NCBI GenBank assembly: GCA_910580005.1
Contig: CAJTXH010000134.1
Coordinates: 1-6,834 of the forward strand
Length of the DNA: 6,834 nt
Source: an uncultured Lachnospiraceae bacterium
GTDB lineage: Bacteria; Bacillota; Clostridia; Lachnospirales; Lachnospiraceae
Reading direction: 5' to 3'
Shown: piece after piece, positions 1 to 5,315 of the stretch
Position numbering within the stretch: position 1 is the stretch's first letter
How the letters are laid out: each line of letters starts with the position of its first letter
Program-made: the position numbers and the translations under genes
Notes under the pieces: generated by a model
Seen by the model: the letters and a program-made list of their open reading frames with translations, nothing else
Told to the model about the DNA's origin: nothing
The model's database searches: none

Positions 1-191
1 CAACGGAGAGTATCCGCCAGTATGGGGTGCTTGTGCCGGGGATTGCAAGACCGAGAGCGGGCGGCGGCTATGAAATCATAGCCGGACACCGCCGCAAACG
101 TGGATCGGAGCTTGCCGGAAAGACGGAAATGCCTGTGATAGTCCGGGATTACACCGATGATGAAGCCACGATTATCATGGTGGAGAGCATT
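1..191 (+). pseudogene. ParB/Spo0J-family partition protein, N-terminal fragment interrupted by the inserted element
   Basis: The frame beginning at base 3 is open from the window edge and gives about 62 residues of a ParB N-terminal domain: an ESIRQYGVLVPGIARPR stretch, a GGYEIIAGHRRKR stretch (equivalent of the ParB GERRxRA box) and a DYTDDEATIIMVES stretch. In the family, the last is normally followed by an asparagine and a QRE-type motif; here it turns into IRIKKGTYSRKK, and the frame then runs antisense through the recombinase gene to a stop at 720-722. The ParB-like segment therefore ends near base 186-192. ParB proteins bind parS sites and hydrolyse CTP to help segregate DNA; relatives of this type are carried on clostridial conjugative elements. 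Both ends are missing: the 5' end by the window edge, the 3' end by the insertion. The fragment is GC-richer than what follows. Family call is confident; host-element type is inferred. Confidence 0.8.
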
Positions 192-208
192 AGAATAAAA
201 AAGGGAAC
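184..208. other. Probable left attachment junction (attL) of the inserted element
   Basis: ParB-like coding ends within GTGGAGAGCAT, and the serine recombinase stop codon follows at 209-211. Base composition changes here from GC-rich to AT-rich. Large serine recombinases usually lie beside their own attachment site and cross over at a 2-base core, so the core should fall in or near bases 184-192. The exact dinucleotide cannot be fixed without the right end or an uninterrupted parB. The attP-derived half may overlap the 3' end of the recombinase gene. Confidence 0.6.
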
Positions 209-1774
209 TTACAGCCGTAAAAAAAACTCTTTTCCATCCCATCTGCATTCTTGTACTACTTCACGTACAATAGCATTTTTCTCTGAGGCAGAAAACCCAT
301 CAAGCCCACGTATAAGGCTGGCAATTTGCCCAGCGCGTCCTGCAGCGTCCCTGGTGGTATTTTTTTCATGGCGCAGGGCAGTTTTGGTTATTTCTATTTC
401 CCTTCTGGCAGCAGCAAGGTTCAAGTCCTCTTTTTCAATCTGCGTGATTATGTACCTGGCAGCAGAAGAACCCTCTGCATCACACAGGATTTCTGTGAGG
501 TGTTCTATTTTTGCTTGTATATGCATAGCCTGTGCTTCAAGGTTTTGCAGTATTTTTGTATTGTCTTTTGGTTTTTCTGTCCTGGTATATTCCATAATGG
601 CTCTCGGGTCTGCTTCAATCTTCCTGAATATATCAAGGGCTTTGTTGTCAAGTATATCACATTTTACATATCCCATATCACATGCTTCTATGCCTTGCTG
701 GTTACGTTTCCTGCAACTGTAATGGCTTAAAATGCTTGATTTCAGTTTCTTTCTGGCGACTGCCATAAGACACCCGCATTTACAGCGCACTACCCCTTTC
801 AGGAGCGGGACGTCATACTTTGCAGTCTTATTAAAAGTATTTTTTTTAAAACACTCTTGTACAGCAAGCCACTGACTGGCAGGGATGAACGGTTCGTGGT
901 AGCCGACACACACAATCCATTTTTCTGGTGTCTGTTTTTTCTGGTTTTTATTTTTCTGGCAGGTGCGTCCATATACCATCACTCCATGTGTGCCATCCCA
1001 TTTTTCCCGTGGTGAACTGGCATCCATCTGGCATCCCAGCCCAGCGAAATAATCATACATTTCAGGGGTTGCTTCTGCACAGTAAGGTGATGACAGCAGC
1101 GCATAAAGCTGTGATACAGAAAAAAAGCATCCCCGTTCTGTGCGTATGCCCTGGTTTCTTAATAAAGTCTGTAACGCCGTAAGTGAACAGCACCTGTCCA
1201 GGAATGTATTAAAAATCCACCTGGTACGTTCCATCGTTTCTGGCTCGGTAGAGAATATTACATGCTTTTTGCCATTTATTTCTATACGTTCCAGTTTGTA
1301 ACCCTGTGGTGCTTTGCCGCCAGTCCAGAACCCTTTCCTTGCAAGCCCTTCCAGGTTGTCTGTTATCCTTGCGGCAATGGTTTCACGTTCCATCTGCGCA
1401 AATGTTGCTGTAATGAACATCATTGCTTTACCAATAGGTGTATCTGTGTTAATGCTTTCTTTCAGTGATATGAACATTACATTGTTTTCTTCAAGCTTTG
1501 CATAAATATTGGCAAAGTCTTTTACATTGCGTGACAGCCTGTCAAGCTGGTAAACAATAAGTGCATCTACCAGCCCGTCATCTATATCTGCCATAAGCCT
1601 TTTTAAACCAGGGCGGTTGGTATCAGCACCTGAAAGCCCTTCGTCAGAATAAGTTTCAAAAGAATCTACATGGAACCGCAGTTCTGCATACTCACGGCAC
1701 ATCCTTTCCTGGTTGGTTACTGAATCTGATTTATCTGAGTAAACGGATTTACGTCCGTATGTTGCAAATTTCAT
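209..1774 (-). CDS. Large serine recombinase (site-specific integrase)
   Basis: A 521-residue protein with the layout of large serine recombinases, which integrate and excise phages and conjugative or mobilizable elements. The N-terminal resolvase domain has the YGRKS motif with catalytic Ser10 and Arg8, the SDEGLSGADTNRPGL segment (about 43-57), YQLDRLSRN (75-83) and the FAQMERETIAAR helix (125-136). The recombinase domain follows (about 140-310, beginning near KGFWTGGKAPQGY). A zinc-ribbon region shows CKCGC at 331-335 and paired cysteines at 354 and 365. A predicted coiled coil spans about 405-475, and the C-terminal tail ends in GKEFFLRL. Length fits the family. The ATG start has an AAAGGA ribosome binding site 7 bases upstream. 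The gene ends about 18 bases from the parB junction, as expected for the enzyme that made it. No catalytic residue is missing, so it is probably active. Target preference is inferred only from location. Confidence 0.95.
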   Translation of the reverse strand: MKFATYGRKSVYSDKSDSVTNQERMCREYAELRFHVDSFETYSDEGLSGADTNRPGLKRLMADIDDGLVDALIVYQLDRLSRNVKDFANIYAKLEENNVMFISLKESINTDTPIGKAMMFITATFAQMERETIAARITDNLEGLARKGFWTGGKAPQGYKLERIEINGKKHVIFSTEPETMERTRWIFNTFLDRCCSLTALQTLLRNQGIRTERGCFFSVSQLYALLSSPYCAEATPEMYDYFAGLGCQMDASSPREKWDGTHGVMVYGRTCQKNKNQKKQTPEKWIVCVGYHEPFIPASQWLAVQECFKKNTFNKTAKYDVPLLKGVVRCKCGCLMAVARKKLKSSILSHYSCRKRNQQGIEACDMGYVKCDILDNKALDIFRKIEADPRAIMEYTRTEKPKDNTKILQNLEAQAMHIQAKIEHLTEILCDAEGSSAARYIITQIEKEDLNLAAARREIEITKTALRHEKNTTRDAAGRAGQIASLIRGLDGFSASEKNAIVREVVQECRWDGKEFFLRL

Positions 1775-1812
1775 AATATATCCTTTCCGCCCTTGTAGAA
1801 AAACCAGTCCTG

Positions 1813-1821
1813 TGGTATAAT
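1813..1821 (+). promoter_or_regulatory. Candidate extended -10 promoter, rightward
   Basis: TGGTATAAT is a perfect TGnTATAAT extended -10 element. An upstream TTGTAG (1792-1797, 18-base spacer) is only a weak -35, but extended -10 promoters often do not need one. It points away from the recombinase gene into a gap with no clear gene, so any transcript would start near 1828. Confidence 0.35.
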
Positions 1822-1865
1822 TACAGTGTTGTGTGGTGTTTCATCAAGGGACACTTATTAATATG

Positions 1866-1906
1866 CCCAGTGCTGGCAACACTGGGTGTATTGGTTTTTG
1901 TTTTTT
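1866..1906 (+). terminator. Hairpin plus T-rich tract, possible end of a short plus-strand RNA
   Basis: CCCAGTG (1866-1872) and CACTGGG (1880-1886) form a perfect 7-base-pair stem with a 7-base loop. A T-rich tract (TTTTT at 1895-1899 and TTTTTT at 1901-1906) follows on the plus strand only. The gap of 8 bases between stem and T run makes it a mediocre terminator. On the minus strand no T tract follows, so it is not an obvious terminator for the nuclease gene to its right. The 1775-2001 gap holds nothing else I can name. Confidence 0.35.
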
Positions 1907-2001
1907 AATTCCTGCCATGTCTTTTTGTTTTATACATAAACTGGTTATGCTTGGTTTATTACTTATAACTGTCATATGCATGTATATAGAGCTTAATAAT
2001 T

Positions 2002-2865
2002 TTATTGTTTTCTTAATCCGTCAATAATTTCAACGGAAAAACCAGTTACCTGTATAATAAAATCTGTCGCCATATCTAATTCTATAAGTTTTTTTGCAGT
2101 CTTGTATTTTTCTTTTTCTTCGCCTTCCTTTCTGCCTTCCAGTCTGCCTTTTTCCATGCCACGCCTTGTTGCCTCAAGCATAAACTGGTTATGGTCTAAC
2201 AGTGCTTTCTGCCTTGCTTCATATTCCATACGTTTCTGTTTGTCCTGGCTTATTACTTGTAATTTATTATATGCACTTTGTATATATACATCCTTTTTTG
2301 CAATCATGTCAAATTCCTCCTTTCTTTCTGCACTGATGAATTTAGCCCATAATTCCAGGCTGCTGCAGCCTTCTTTCAGTTCTTTTGGAAGTTTGGGGAG
2401 TTCTATTACATGAAATTCCATTTTATCTGTGTATATAAAATTACGTGTATCTTCCCTTATATGGAAACAGGAATAAAAATCTGGTTCATTTTTAAATAAT
2501 TTAAAGTCAAGTATGCTTATGCTTACACATTTTTTAAATACGTCATAATCCTGTCCTTTTTCTATCTGTTCTGTAAACATTTTGGAAGTATAGAACAATG
2601 TGCGGTCTGGCCATACTTCCAGTTCTGAAAGCTGGATTTCTGCATCAATTTCTATATTGCTGTTTAACAATATCCTTACATCAAGTATACCAAGCTTGTC
2701 ATTGTTGTGTAACTTTCTAAGGTTTGTATTAAGTATCTGTATTTCTTTTATATCTTCTGGGTTTATATGCAGTACTGCTGCTAAAAATCCAATGCGTGCC
2801 TTTTCGTCCATCATTATTTCTTTAAAGGCAAAGTCTACTTTTGGTTTCATTAGAAATTCTGACAT
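2002..2865 (-). CDS. Rpn-family recombination-promoting nuclease / PD-(D/E)XK transposase-like protein
   Basis: A 287-residue protein of the Rpn/YhgA-like group, abundant in gut Clostridia and Bacteroides. It begins with MKPKVDFAFKEIM (about 6-18), typical of the family. The nuclease core shows GILDVRI with Asp62 and DAEIQ with Glu76 and Gln78, a D...ExQ active site of the PD-(D/E)XK fold. Family members are thought to cut DNA and promote recombination; several are annotated as transposases without proven transposition. The C-terminal part carries the usual helical segment GMEKGRLEGRKEGEEKEKYK and a short compact end. Start choice: an ATG at 2865 preceded by AGGAGG (2871-2876) with 5 bases between; an upstream in-frame GTG at 2892 lies before that ribosome binding site and is unlikely. 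The gene shares strand with its neighbours but has about 110 bases before it, so it may have its own promoter. The active site looks intact. Confidence 0.9.
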   Translation of the reverse strand: MSEFLMKPKVDFAFKEIMMDEKARIGFLAAVLHINPEDIKEIQILNTNLRKLHNNDKLGILDVRILLNSNIEIDAEIQLSELEVWPDRTLFYTSKMFTEQIEKGQDYDVFKKCVSISILDFKLFKNEPDFYSCFHIREDTRNFIYTDKMEFHVIELPKLPKELKEGCSSLELWAKFISAERKEEFDMIAKKDVYIQSAYNKLQVISQDKQKRMEYEARQKALLDHNQFMLEATRRGMEKGRLEGRKEGEEKEKYKTAKKLIELDMATDFIIQVTGFSVEIIDGLRKQ

Positions 2866-2974
2866 TATAACCTCCTGTTTCTTCTTTTTCACAATTTAGT
2901 TTCTGGTGGTACAATTCTGTTTTTTCATCATTCGGAAATTTTTCTAAATTTTTTTTGGTTGCTTTTATTATTTA

Positions 2975-3376
2975 TTATACCAGTTCCAGACGGATACGGT
3001 TGCCATCTTTCAAAGTTTTTAATATTCCATCCTCGTAGAGTTCATGGACAGCATCATCAAAATAAGGGACCAGCCGCCCAGAAAGACTTTTTTTAATTTC
3101 TACTTGTAAAGCTGTACTGCCATCAGACTTTTTCAGAAAATCAATGATACTTTCCTTAGTTTCCCACATTAGCTGGTAATAGTTATCGTTATATGCATCC
3201 GAAGATGCGTTTGAAAATTTTCTTAACAGAAGATATTTAATTGGATAAACCCACCATGCAAATCCAAGCCACCACCACCATCCTATACAAAGCCACCATA
3301 ATAAACTATGTTTTTTTATTGTTGATAACCTCCTGTTTTGTATTTTCTTCTTACATTTTAAACAAAAGCCAGACAT
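2975..3376 (-). CDS. Small zinc-motif, Trp-rich membrane protein with winged-helix-like C-terminus
   Basis: A 133-residue protein I do not recognise by name. Residues 4-11 (FCLKCKKK) hold a CxxC half zinc-ribbon motif. Residues about 25-51 are one strongly hydrophobic segment with an unusual tryptophan density (LLWWLCIGWWWWLGFAWW), preceded by lysines and ending LLLRK. Residues about 73-133 read like a winged helix: helix IIDFLKK, helix LQVEIKKSL, helix YFDDAVHELYEDG, then a wing TLKDGNRIRLELV. This would put a possible DNA- or protein-binding domain on the membrane. It starts 19 bases after the repressor stop codon on the same strand, so it is probably cotranscribed with it. No Shine-Dalgarno precedes the ATG, and that ATG lies at the loop edge of a hairpin, which suggests translational coupling. 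A role in immunity or superinfection exclusion would fit the position but is only a guess. Confidence 0.7.
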   Translation of the reverse strand: MSGFCLKCKKKIQNRRLSTIKKHSLLWWLCIGWWWWLGFAWWVYPIKYLLLRKFSNASSDAYNDNYYQLMWETKESIIDFLKKSDGSTALQVEIKKSLSGRLVPYFDDAVHELYEDGILKTLKDGNRIRLELV

Positions 3377-3397
3377 GGTTGCTGTCAGGCTTTTGTT
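3361..3397 (-). promoter_or_regulatory. Stem-loop spanning the repressor stop codon and the next start codon
   Basis: AACAAAAGCC (3361-3370) pairs fully with GGCTTTTGTT (3388-3397). Inside, after an A-A mismatch, GACA (3372-3375) pairs with TGTC (3383-3386), leaving a 7-base loop. In the minus-strand mRNA the 5' base of the stem touches the repressor TAA (3396-3398), and the downstream ATG (3374-3376) sits at the loop-stem boundary. It could limit expression of the membrane protein to ribosomes finishing the repressor, or act as a weak terminator; the U run after the stem is poor. The pairing is directly visible; the role is inferred. Confidence 0.5.
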
Positions 3398-3989
3398 AAC
3401 TGTTTGAAATTTTGTAAACTTTGTTATCGTTTTCTTTGATGCCGTCTGTAGTATTCAAGGCAGCAGATTTTCTTTTCGGCACAATGCCTAAGCTCTTTTC
3501 ATATGCCGCCTCGGCTGCAGCTACAGACTCTAGTGTCCCTGAGTATTCTTCATGGATATTAAAGGTTTCATCCATTTGTGCTGGCGGTGTACTTCCATAC
3601 GCTGGGGCATATGGATTTATACCATTATTTGTAAATGTTGCATTCACTTCTTGTATGTAATCGAACAGTGCCCGTCTGGCTTCTGGACGCATAGTAACAA
3701 ATTTTTCGACCATTACATAATCAGATTCAGATAAATGGTATTTGTACGCTAACTGGTCTAACACATCTGATGGTGCCTCTCTAAACATTTCTCCAGTACC
3801 ATTACGAAGCCATTCCTCATTTACATTGAATTCACGACAGATGGAAAGGATAGCCTGGTCTGAAATGTTGCGTTTATCAGATTCGACTAAAGAAATACTA
3901 TTGCGTTTAAGTCCAATACGATTACAAAAACTTTCTTGAGTAAGTTCTAATTCCCTACGTACTTTTCTTATACGTTCTCCTAAACTCAA
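3396..3989 (-). CDS. XRE-family helix-turn-helix transcriptional regulator (phage/mobile-element repressor type)
   Basis: A 197-residue protein. Residues 1-60 form a Cro/CI-type HTH: LGERIRKVRRELELTQES, then FCNRIGLKRNSISLVESDKR containing the recognition helix, then a final helix ILSICREFNVNEEWLRNG, a very common ending for Firmicute XRE repressors. Residues about 73-115 are a helical segment that may serve dimerisation. The tail is polar, ending with an AAAEAAYEKSLGIVPKRK stretch. No S24-type autoprotease domain is present, so RecA-stimulated self-cleavage is unlikely. Start: a TTG at 3989 with AGAAGG 7 bases upstream gives MSLGERI; no ATG fits. It is transcribed from the leftward promoter at 4014-4042 and faces a divergent promoter, the classic position for a repressor that controls both itself and the rightward genes. 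Family call is firm; operator binding is inferred. Confidence 0.92.
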   Translation of the reverse strand: MSLGERIRKVRRELELTQESFCNRIGLKRNSISLVESDKRNISDQAILSICREFNVNEEWLRNGTGEMFREAPSDVLDQLAYKYHLSESDYVMVEKFVTMRPEARRALFDYIQEVNATFTNNGINPYAPAYGSTPPAQMDETFNIHEEYSGTLESVAAAEAAYEKSLGIVPKRKSAALNTTDGIKENDNKVYKISNS

Positions 3990-4013
3990 ATTATCACCTT
4001 CTTTCTACACAAA

Positions 4014-4042
4014 AGTATATATTGAAAAAATTTCTCTGTCAA
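4014..4042 (-). promoter_or_regulatory. Leftward sigma-A-type promoter of the repressor gene
   Basis: Read on the minus strand, a perfect TTGACA (-35, bases 4042-4037) and TATACT (-10, bases 4019-4014) are separated by exactly 17 bases, about 25 bases ahead of the TTG start. One TCAACAAA copy overlaps the -35, so a bound repressor could block this promoter. Confidence 0.75.
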
Positions 4043-4119
4043 CAAAAAGTTTCATAATCAACAAATTAATGCTTGACAAATATTTCGTAGCAACATATAA
4101 TATCATCAAAATCAACAAA
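4039..4119. repeat. TCAACAAA repeats in the divergent control region, candidate operators
   Basis: TCAACAAA occurs at 4039-4046, 4058-4065 and 4112-4119. The last two share the longer 10-mer ATCAACAAAT (4057-4066 and 4111-4120). One copy overlaps the leftward -35, one lies just upstream of the rightward -35, and one lies downstream of the rightward -10, near or past the expected transcription start. This layout suits XRE repressor binding. The copies are direct rather than inverted, and the region is AT-rich, so chance recurrence is possible. Confidence 0.5.
4073..4101 (+). promoter_or_regulatory. Rightward consensus sigma-A promoter
   Basis: TTGACA (4073-4078) and TATAAT (4096-4101) with a 17-base spacer match the consensus perfectly. 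It should be a strong promoter unless repressed, and drives the gene starting at 4139 and those after it. It sits between candidate operator repeats. Confidence 0.85.
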
Positions 4120-4138
4120 TAAAGAAAGGAGGAAAAAT

Positions 4139-4354
4139 ATGTTGGTGCAGAAAAAAGAACTTACCCAAGAGCAAATTGTAGATGCTGAAAAACTTTGTCG
4201 GTTTAAGCAGGGTATTTCAACAACAGAGTGGCCGTTATTAAGAACAATCATTATAGCGTATATGGATGGCGTAGGTGTTGGTTTACAACTCTCTGGGCAA
4301 GAAAAAAGTATAAATGAAACAGGTACATTAATGAAAAGAAGTAAATGCACATGA
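4139..4354 (+). CDS. Small protein of unknown function, first gene of the rightward transcript
   Basis: A 71-residue protein with a strong ribosome binding site (AAGGAGG at 4126-4132, 6 bases before ATG), directly downstream of a consensus promoter. It is mainly helical, without a signal peptide or clear membrane segment: a charged start, KKELTQEQIVDAEKLCRFKQ (residues 5-24), then STTEWPLLRTIIIAYMDGVG (27-46). I do not recognise the family. Its place opposite the XRE repressor is where phages and mobile elements often carry Cro-like, excisionase or antirepressor proteins, but no helix-turn-helix is obvious. Its stop overlaps the next start by ATGA. Confidence 0.75.
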   Translation: MLVQKKELTQEQIVDAEKLCRFKQGISTTEWPLLRTIIIAYMDGVGVGLQLSGQEKSINETGTLMKRSKCT

Positions 4355-4524
4355 AAGCAAGAGGCAGAAAGAATCAGAAGGAGGCTGGCAAAAAGATGGA
4401 ACAAGAAGTGCAAAAAGCGTTAGAACATTTTGGAATATATGAAGATTTGGAAAAGCTGGCAGATGAAGTATTTGCATTGAAAAAGGCTAGAAAAATCCTG
4501 TATACACAGGCAGGAAGGCAGTAA
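4351..4524 (+). CDS. Small basic helical protein, translationally coupled to the preceding gene
   Basis: A 57-residue ORF starting at the ATG that overlaps the previous TGA as ATGA, a standard sign of translational coupling. The N-terminus is strongly basic (MKARGRKNQKEAGKK). The rest is amphipathic helix (KALEHFGIYEDLEKLADEVF, then KKARKIL). There are no cysteines or membrane segments. The family is not recognised; the composition would allow nucleic-acid or protein binding, but this is not evidence of it. It is the last gene before the long non-coding region. Confidence 0.6.
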   Translation: MKARGRKNQKEAGKKMEQEVQKALEHFGIYEDLEKLADEVFALKKARKILYTQAGRQ

Positions 4525-4539
4525 AAACCATTTAAAAAT

Positions 4540-4910
4540 TACATATTGTGAGGGCAGGCAGCGTCCCTATTAAAAAAACCGCTAGGTATGGCAAAGTCGC
4601 CGCTATAAAATCTGCCTGGTATGTCCTGTCCCTGTTCATGGACATGCCGTCAGGGGAGTGGAGTGCGCAAATCCCCGTAAAATAAACCCGGCACGGGGGA
4701 TTGCCAGGAGAGGGACATCTGGAAAACACTGGACTGGCAGGTGCGTATTAATTCCAGGTGGCTGCCACAAGGCAGCACTCAACAGGGCAGGGCATAGCAG
4801 GCTACCCCAAAGGACACTAAGGGATAATGCACTGGCAGGGTTCTCGCTTTCAAAAAGCGGGGAACTCTGCCCAGAAGCACGCAAGACCCAGGAAGCCTAG
4901 GGATAATATA
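4540..4910 (+). ncRNA. GC-rich, hairpin-dense non-coding block; candidate structured RNA or cis-acting replication/transfer site
   Basis: This block is clearly GC-richer than the AT-rich element around it, and I find no convincing gene in it. Pairings visible: a long hairpin at 4834-4871 (GGCAG/CTGCC, GTTC/GAAC, CGCTTT/AAAGCG, with G-U pairs, one bulge and a CAA loop); GCTGCC-ACAA-GGCAGC at 4761-4776; a bulged stem of 4667-4678 with 4693-4704; TGTCCCT (4627-4633) with AGGGACA (4711-4717), which encloses that stem; and AGGCAG (4556-4561) with CTGCCT (4612-4617). TGCCAG (4702-4707) with CTGGCA (4734-4739) is an alternative partly competing with these. No U run follows the last hairpin, so it is not a simple terminator. 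I see no group I or II intron core, T-box, RNase P or tmRNA hallmark. The strand is assumed from the neighbours. It could instead act as DNA, for example as an origin with secondary structure or an oriT. Confidence 0.4.
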
Positions 4911-4928
4911 AAAAACATAAAACCTAAG

Positions 4929-4992
4929 TTATCCACAGGTTATCCACAAAGTTATCCACATAACTAAAAATAAGTGAATAATATTATATATG
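4929..4992. other. Three DnaA boxes plus AT-rich tract, candidate replication origin
   Basis: TTATCCACA, the consensus DnaA box, occurs three times in the same orientation at 4929-4937, 4940-4948 and 4952-4960, with start-to-start spacing of 11 and 12 bases, roughly one helical turn. GTTAT-CCAC-ATAAC (4951-4964) also forms a small inverted repeat at the third box. An almost pure A/T tract with few G/C follows to 4992 and would suit an unwinding element. Boxes next to an AT-rich stretch is the layout of DnaA-dependent origins. No initiator (Rep) gene is in the window. Alternatives are a DnaA-titration site or DnaA-regulated promoter. From 4993 to 5110 I see no further clear feature apart from the next ribosome binding site. 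Confidence 0.6.
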
Positions 4993-5110
4993 GATAACAG
5001 GGGAATAGCAAAGAAGGAGTTGTCCTTAATATTGTCAAAGGCAGCAAAGATGCCAGTAATTAAAATAAATACATGGATGGTAGTTTATTAAAACAGAAAG
5101 GGTGATAACA

Positions 5111-5287
5111 ATGGAATGTCCTAAATGTGGAAGAAGCTTTCCAAGGCTTCTGGCTTTGTCACGAACAGACAATAAAACTATGGTTTGTGATGGGTGTGGT
5201 GTCATGGAGGCTATGGAAGCCTTTAATGGTTTTATACACAAAAGACAGGCAGGTATGCCAGCAGGCAGGAAATTAAGAAAAGGTTAA
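5111..5287 (+). CDS. Small zinc-ribbon protein
   Basis: A 58-residue protein with two CxxC knuckles: CPKC (3-6) and CDGC (29-32), the second inside TMVCDGCGVMEAMEA. Between them lies FPRLLALSRTDNKT. Spacing and sequence are typical of short zinc-ribbon proteins common in clostridial phages and conjugative elements, where the function is unknown. The C-terminus is basic (HKRQAGMPAGRKLRKG). Start: ATG at 5111 with AAAGGG about 8 bases upstream; an in-frame GTG at 5102 overlaps that site and is rejected. It probably begins a short operon with the next two genes, though I see no strong promoter. Zinc binding is inferred from the four cysteines. Confidence 0.8.
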   Translation: MECPKCGRSFPRLLALSRTDNKTMVCDGCGVMEAMEAFNGFIHKRQAGMPAGRKLRKG

Positions 5288-5315
5288 ACAGGGAAATTCA
5301 GAAGAAGGGACAGTT

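Noticed and set aside
192..722. Continuation of the ParB frame to the stop at 720-722
   Set aside because: It is antisense to the recombinase gene and loses all ParB character after VES; it is read-through of the interrupted frame.
4066..4413. Minus-strand 115-residue frame over the rightward promoter and small genes
   Set aside because: It is antisense to a gene with a consensus promoter and strong ribosome binding site; hydrophobic composition is a by-product of the opposite-strand coding.
4658..4900. 80-residue plus-strand frame across the hairpin block
   Set aside because: The GTG start has no properly spaced ribosome binding site. The residue make-up is unlike its neighbours, with no recognisable domain, and the bases are better explained by the hairpins.
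4540..4910. Group I or group II intron, T-box, RNase P or tmRNA as identity of the structured block
   Set aside because: None of the conserved core sequences I know for these classes is visible, and no intron-encoded protein or interrupted gene flanks it.
4990..5091. 33-residue frame starting at the end of the AT-rich tract (MDNRGIAKKELSLIL and onward)
   Set aside because: Only a poor ribosome binding site precedes it and its start lies in the AT tract. It could be real, but nothing beyond an open frame supports it.
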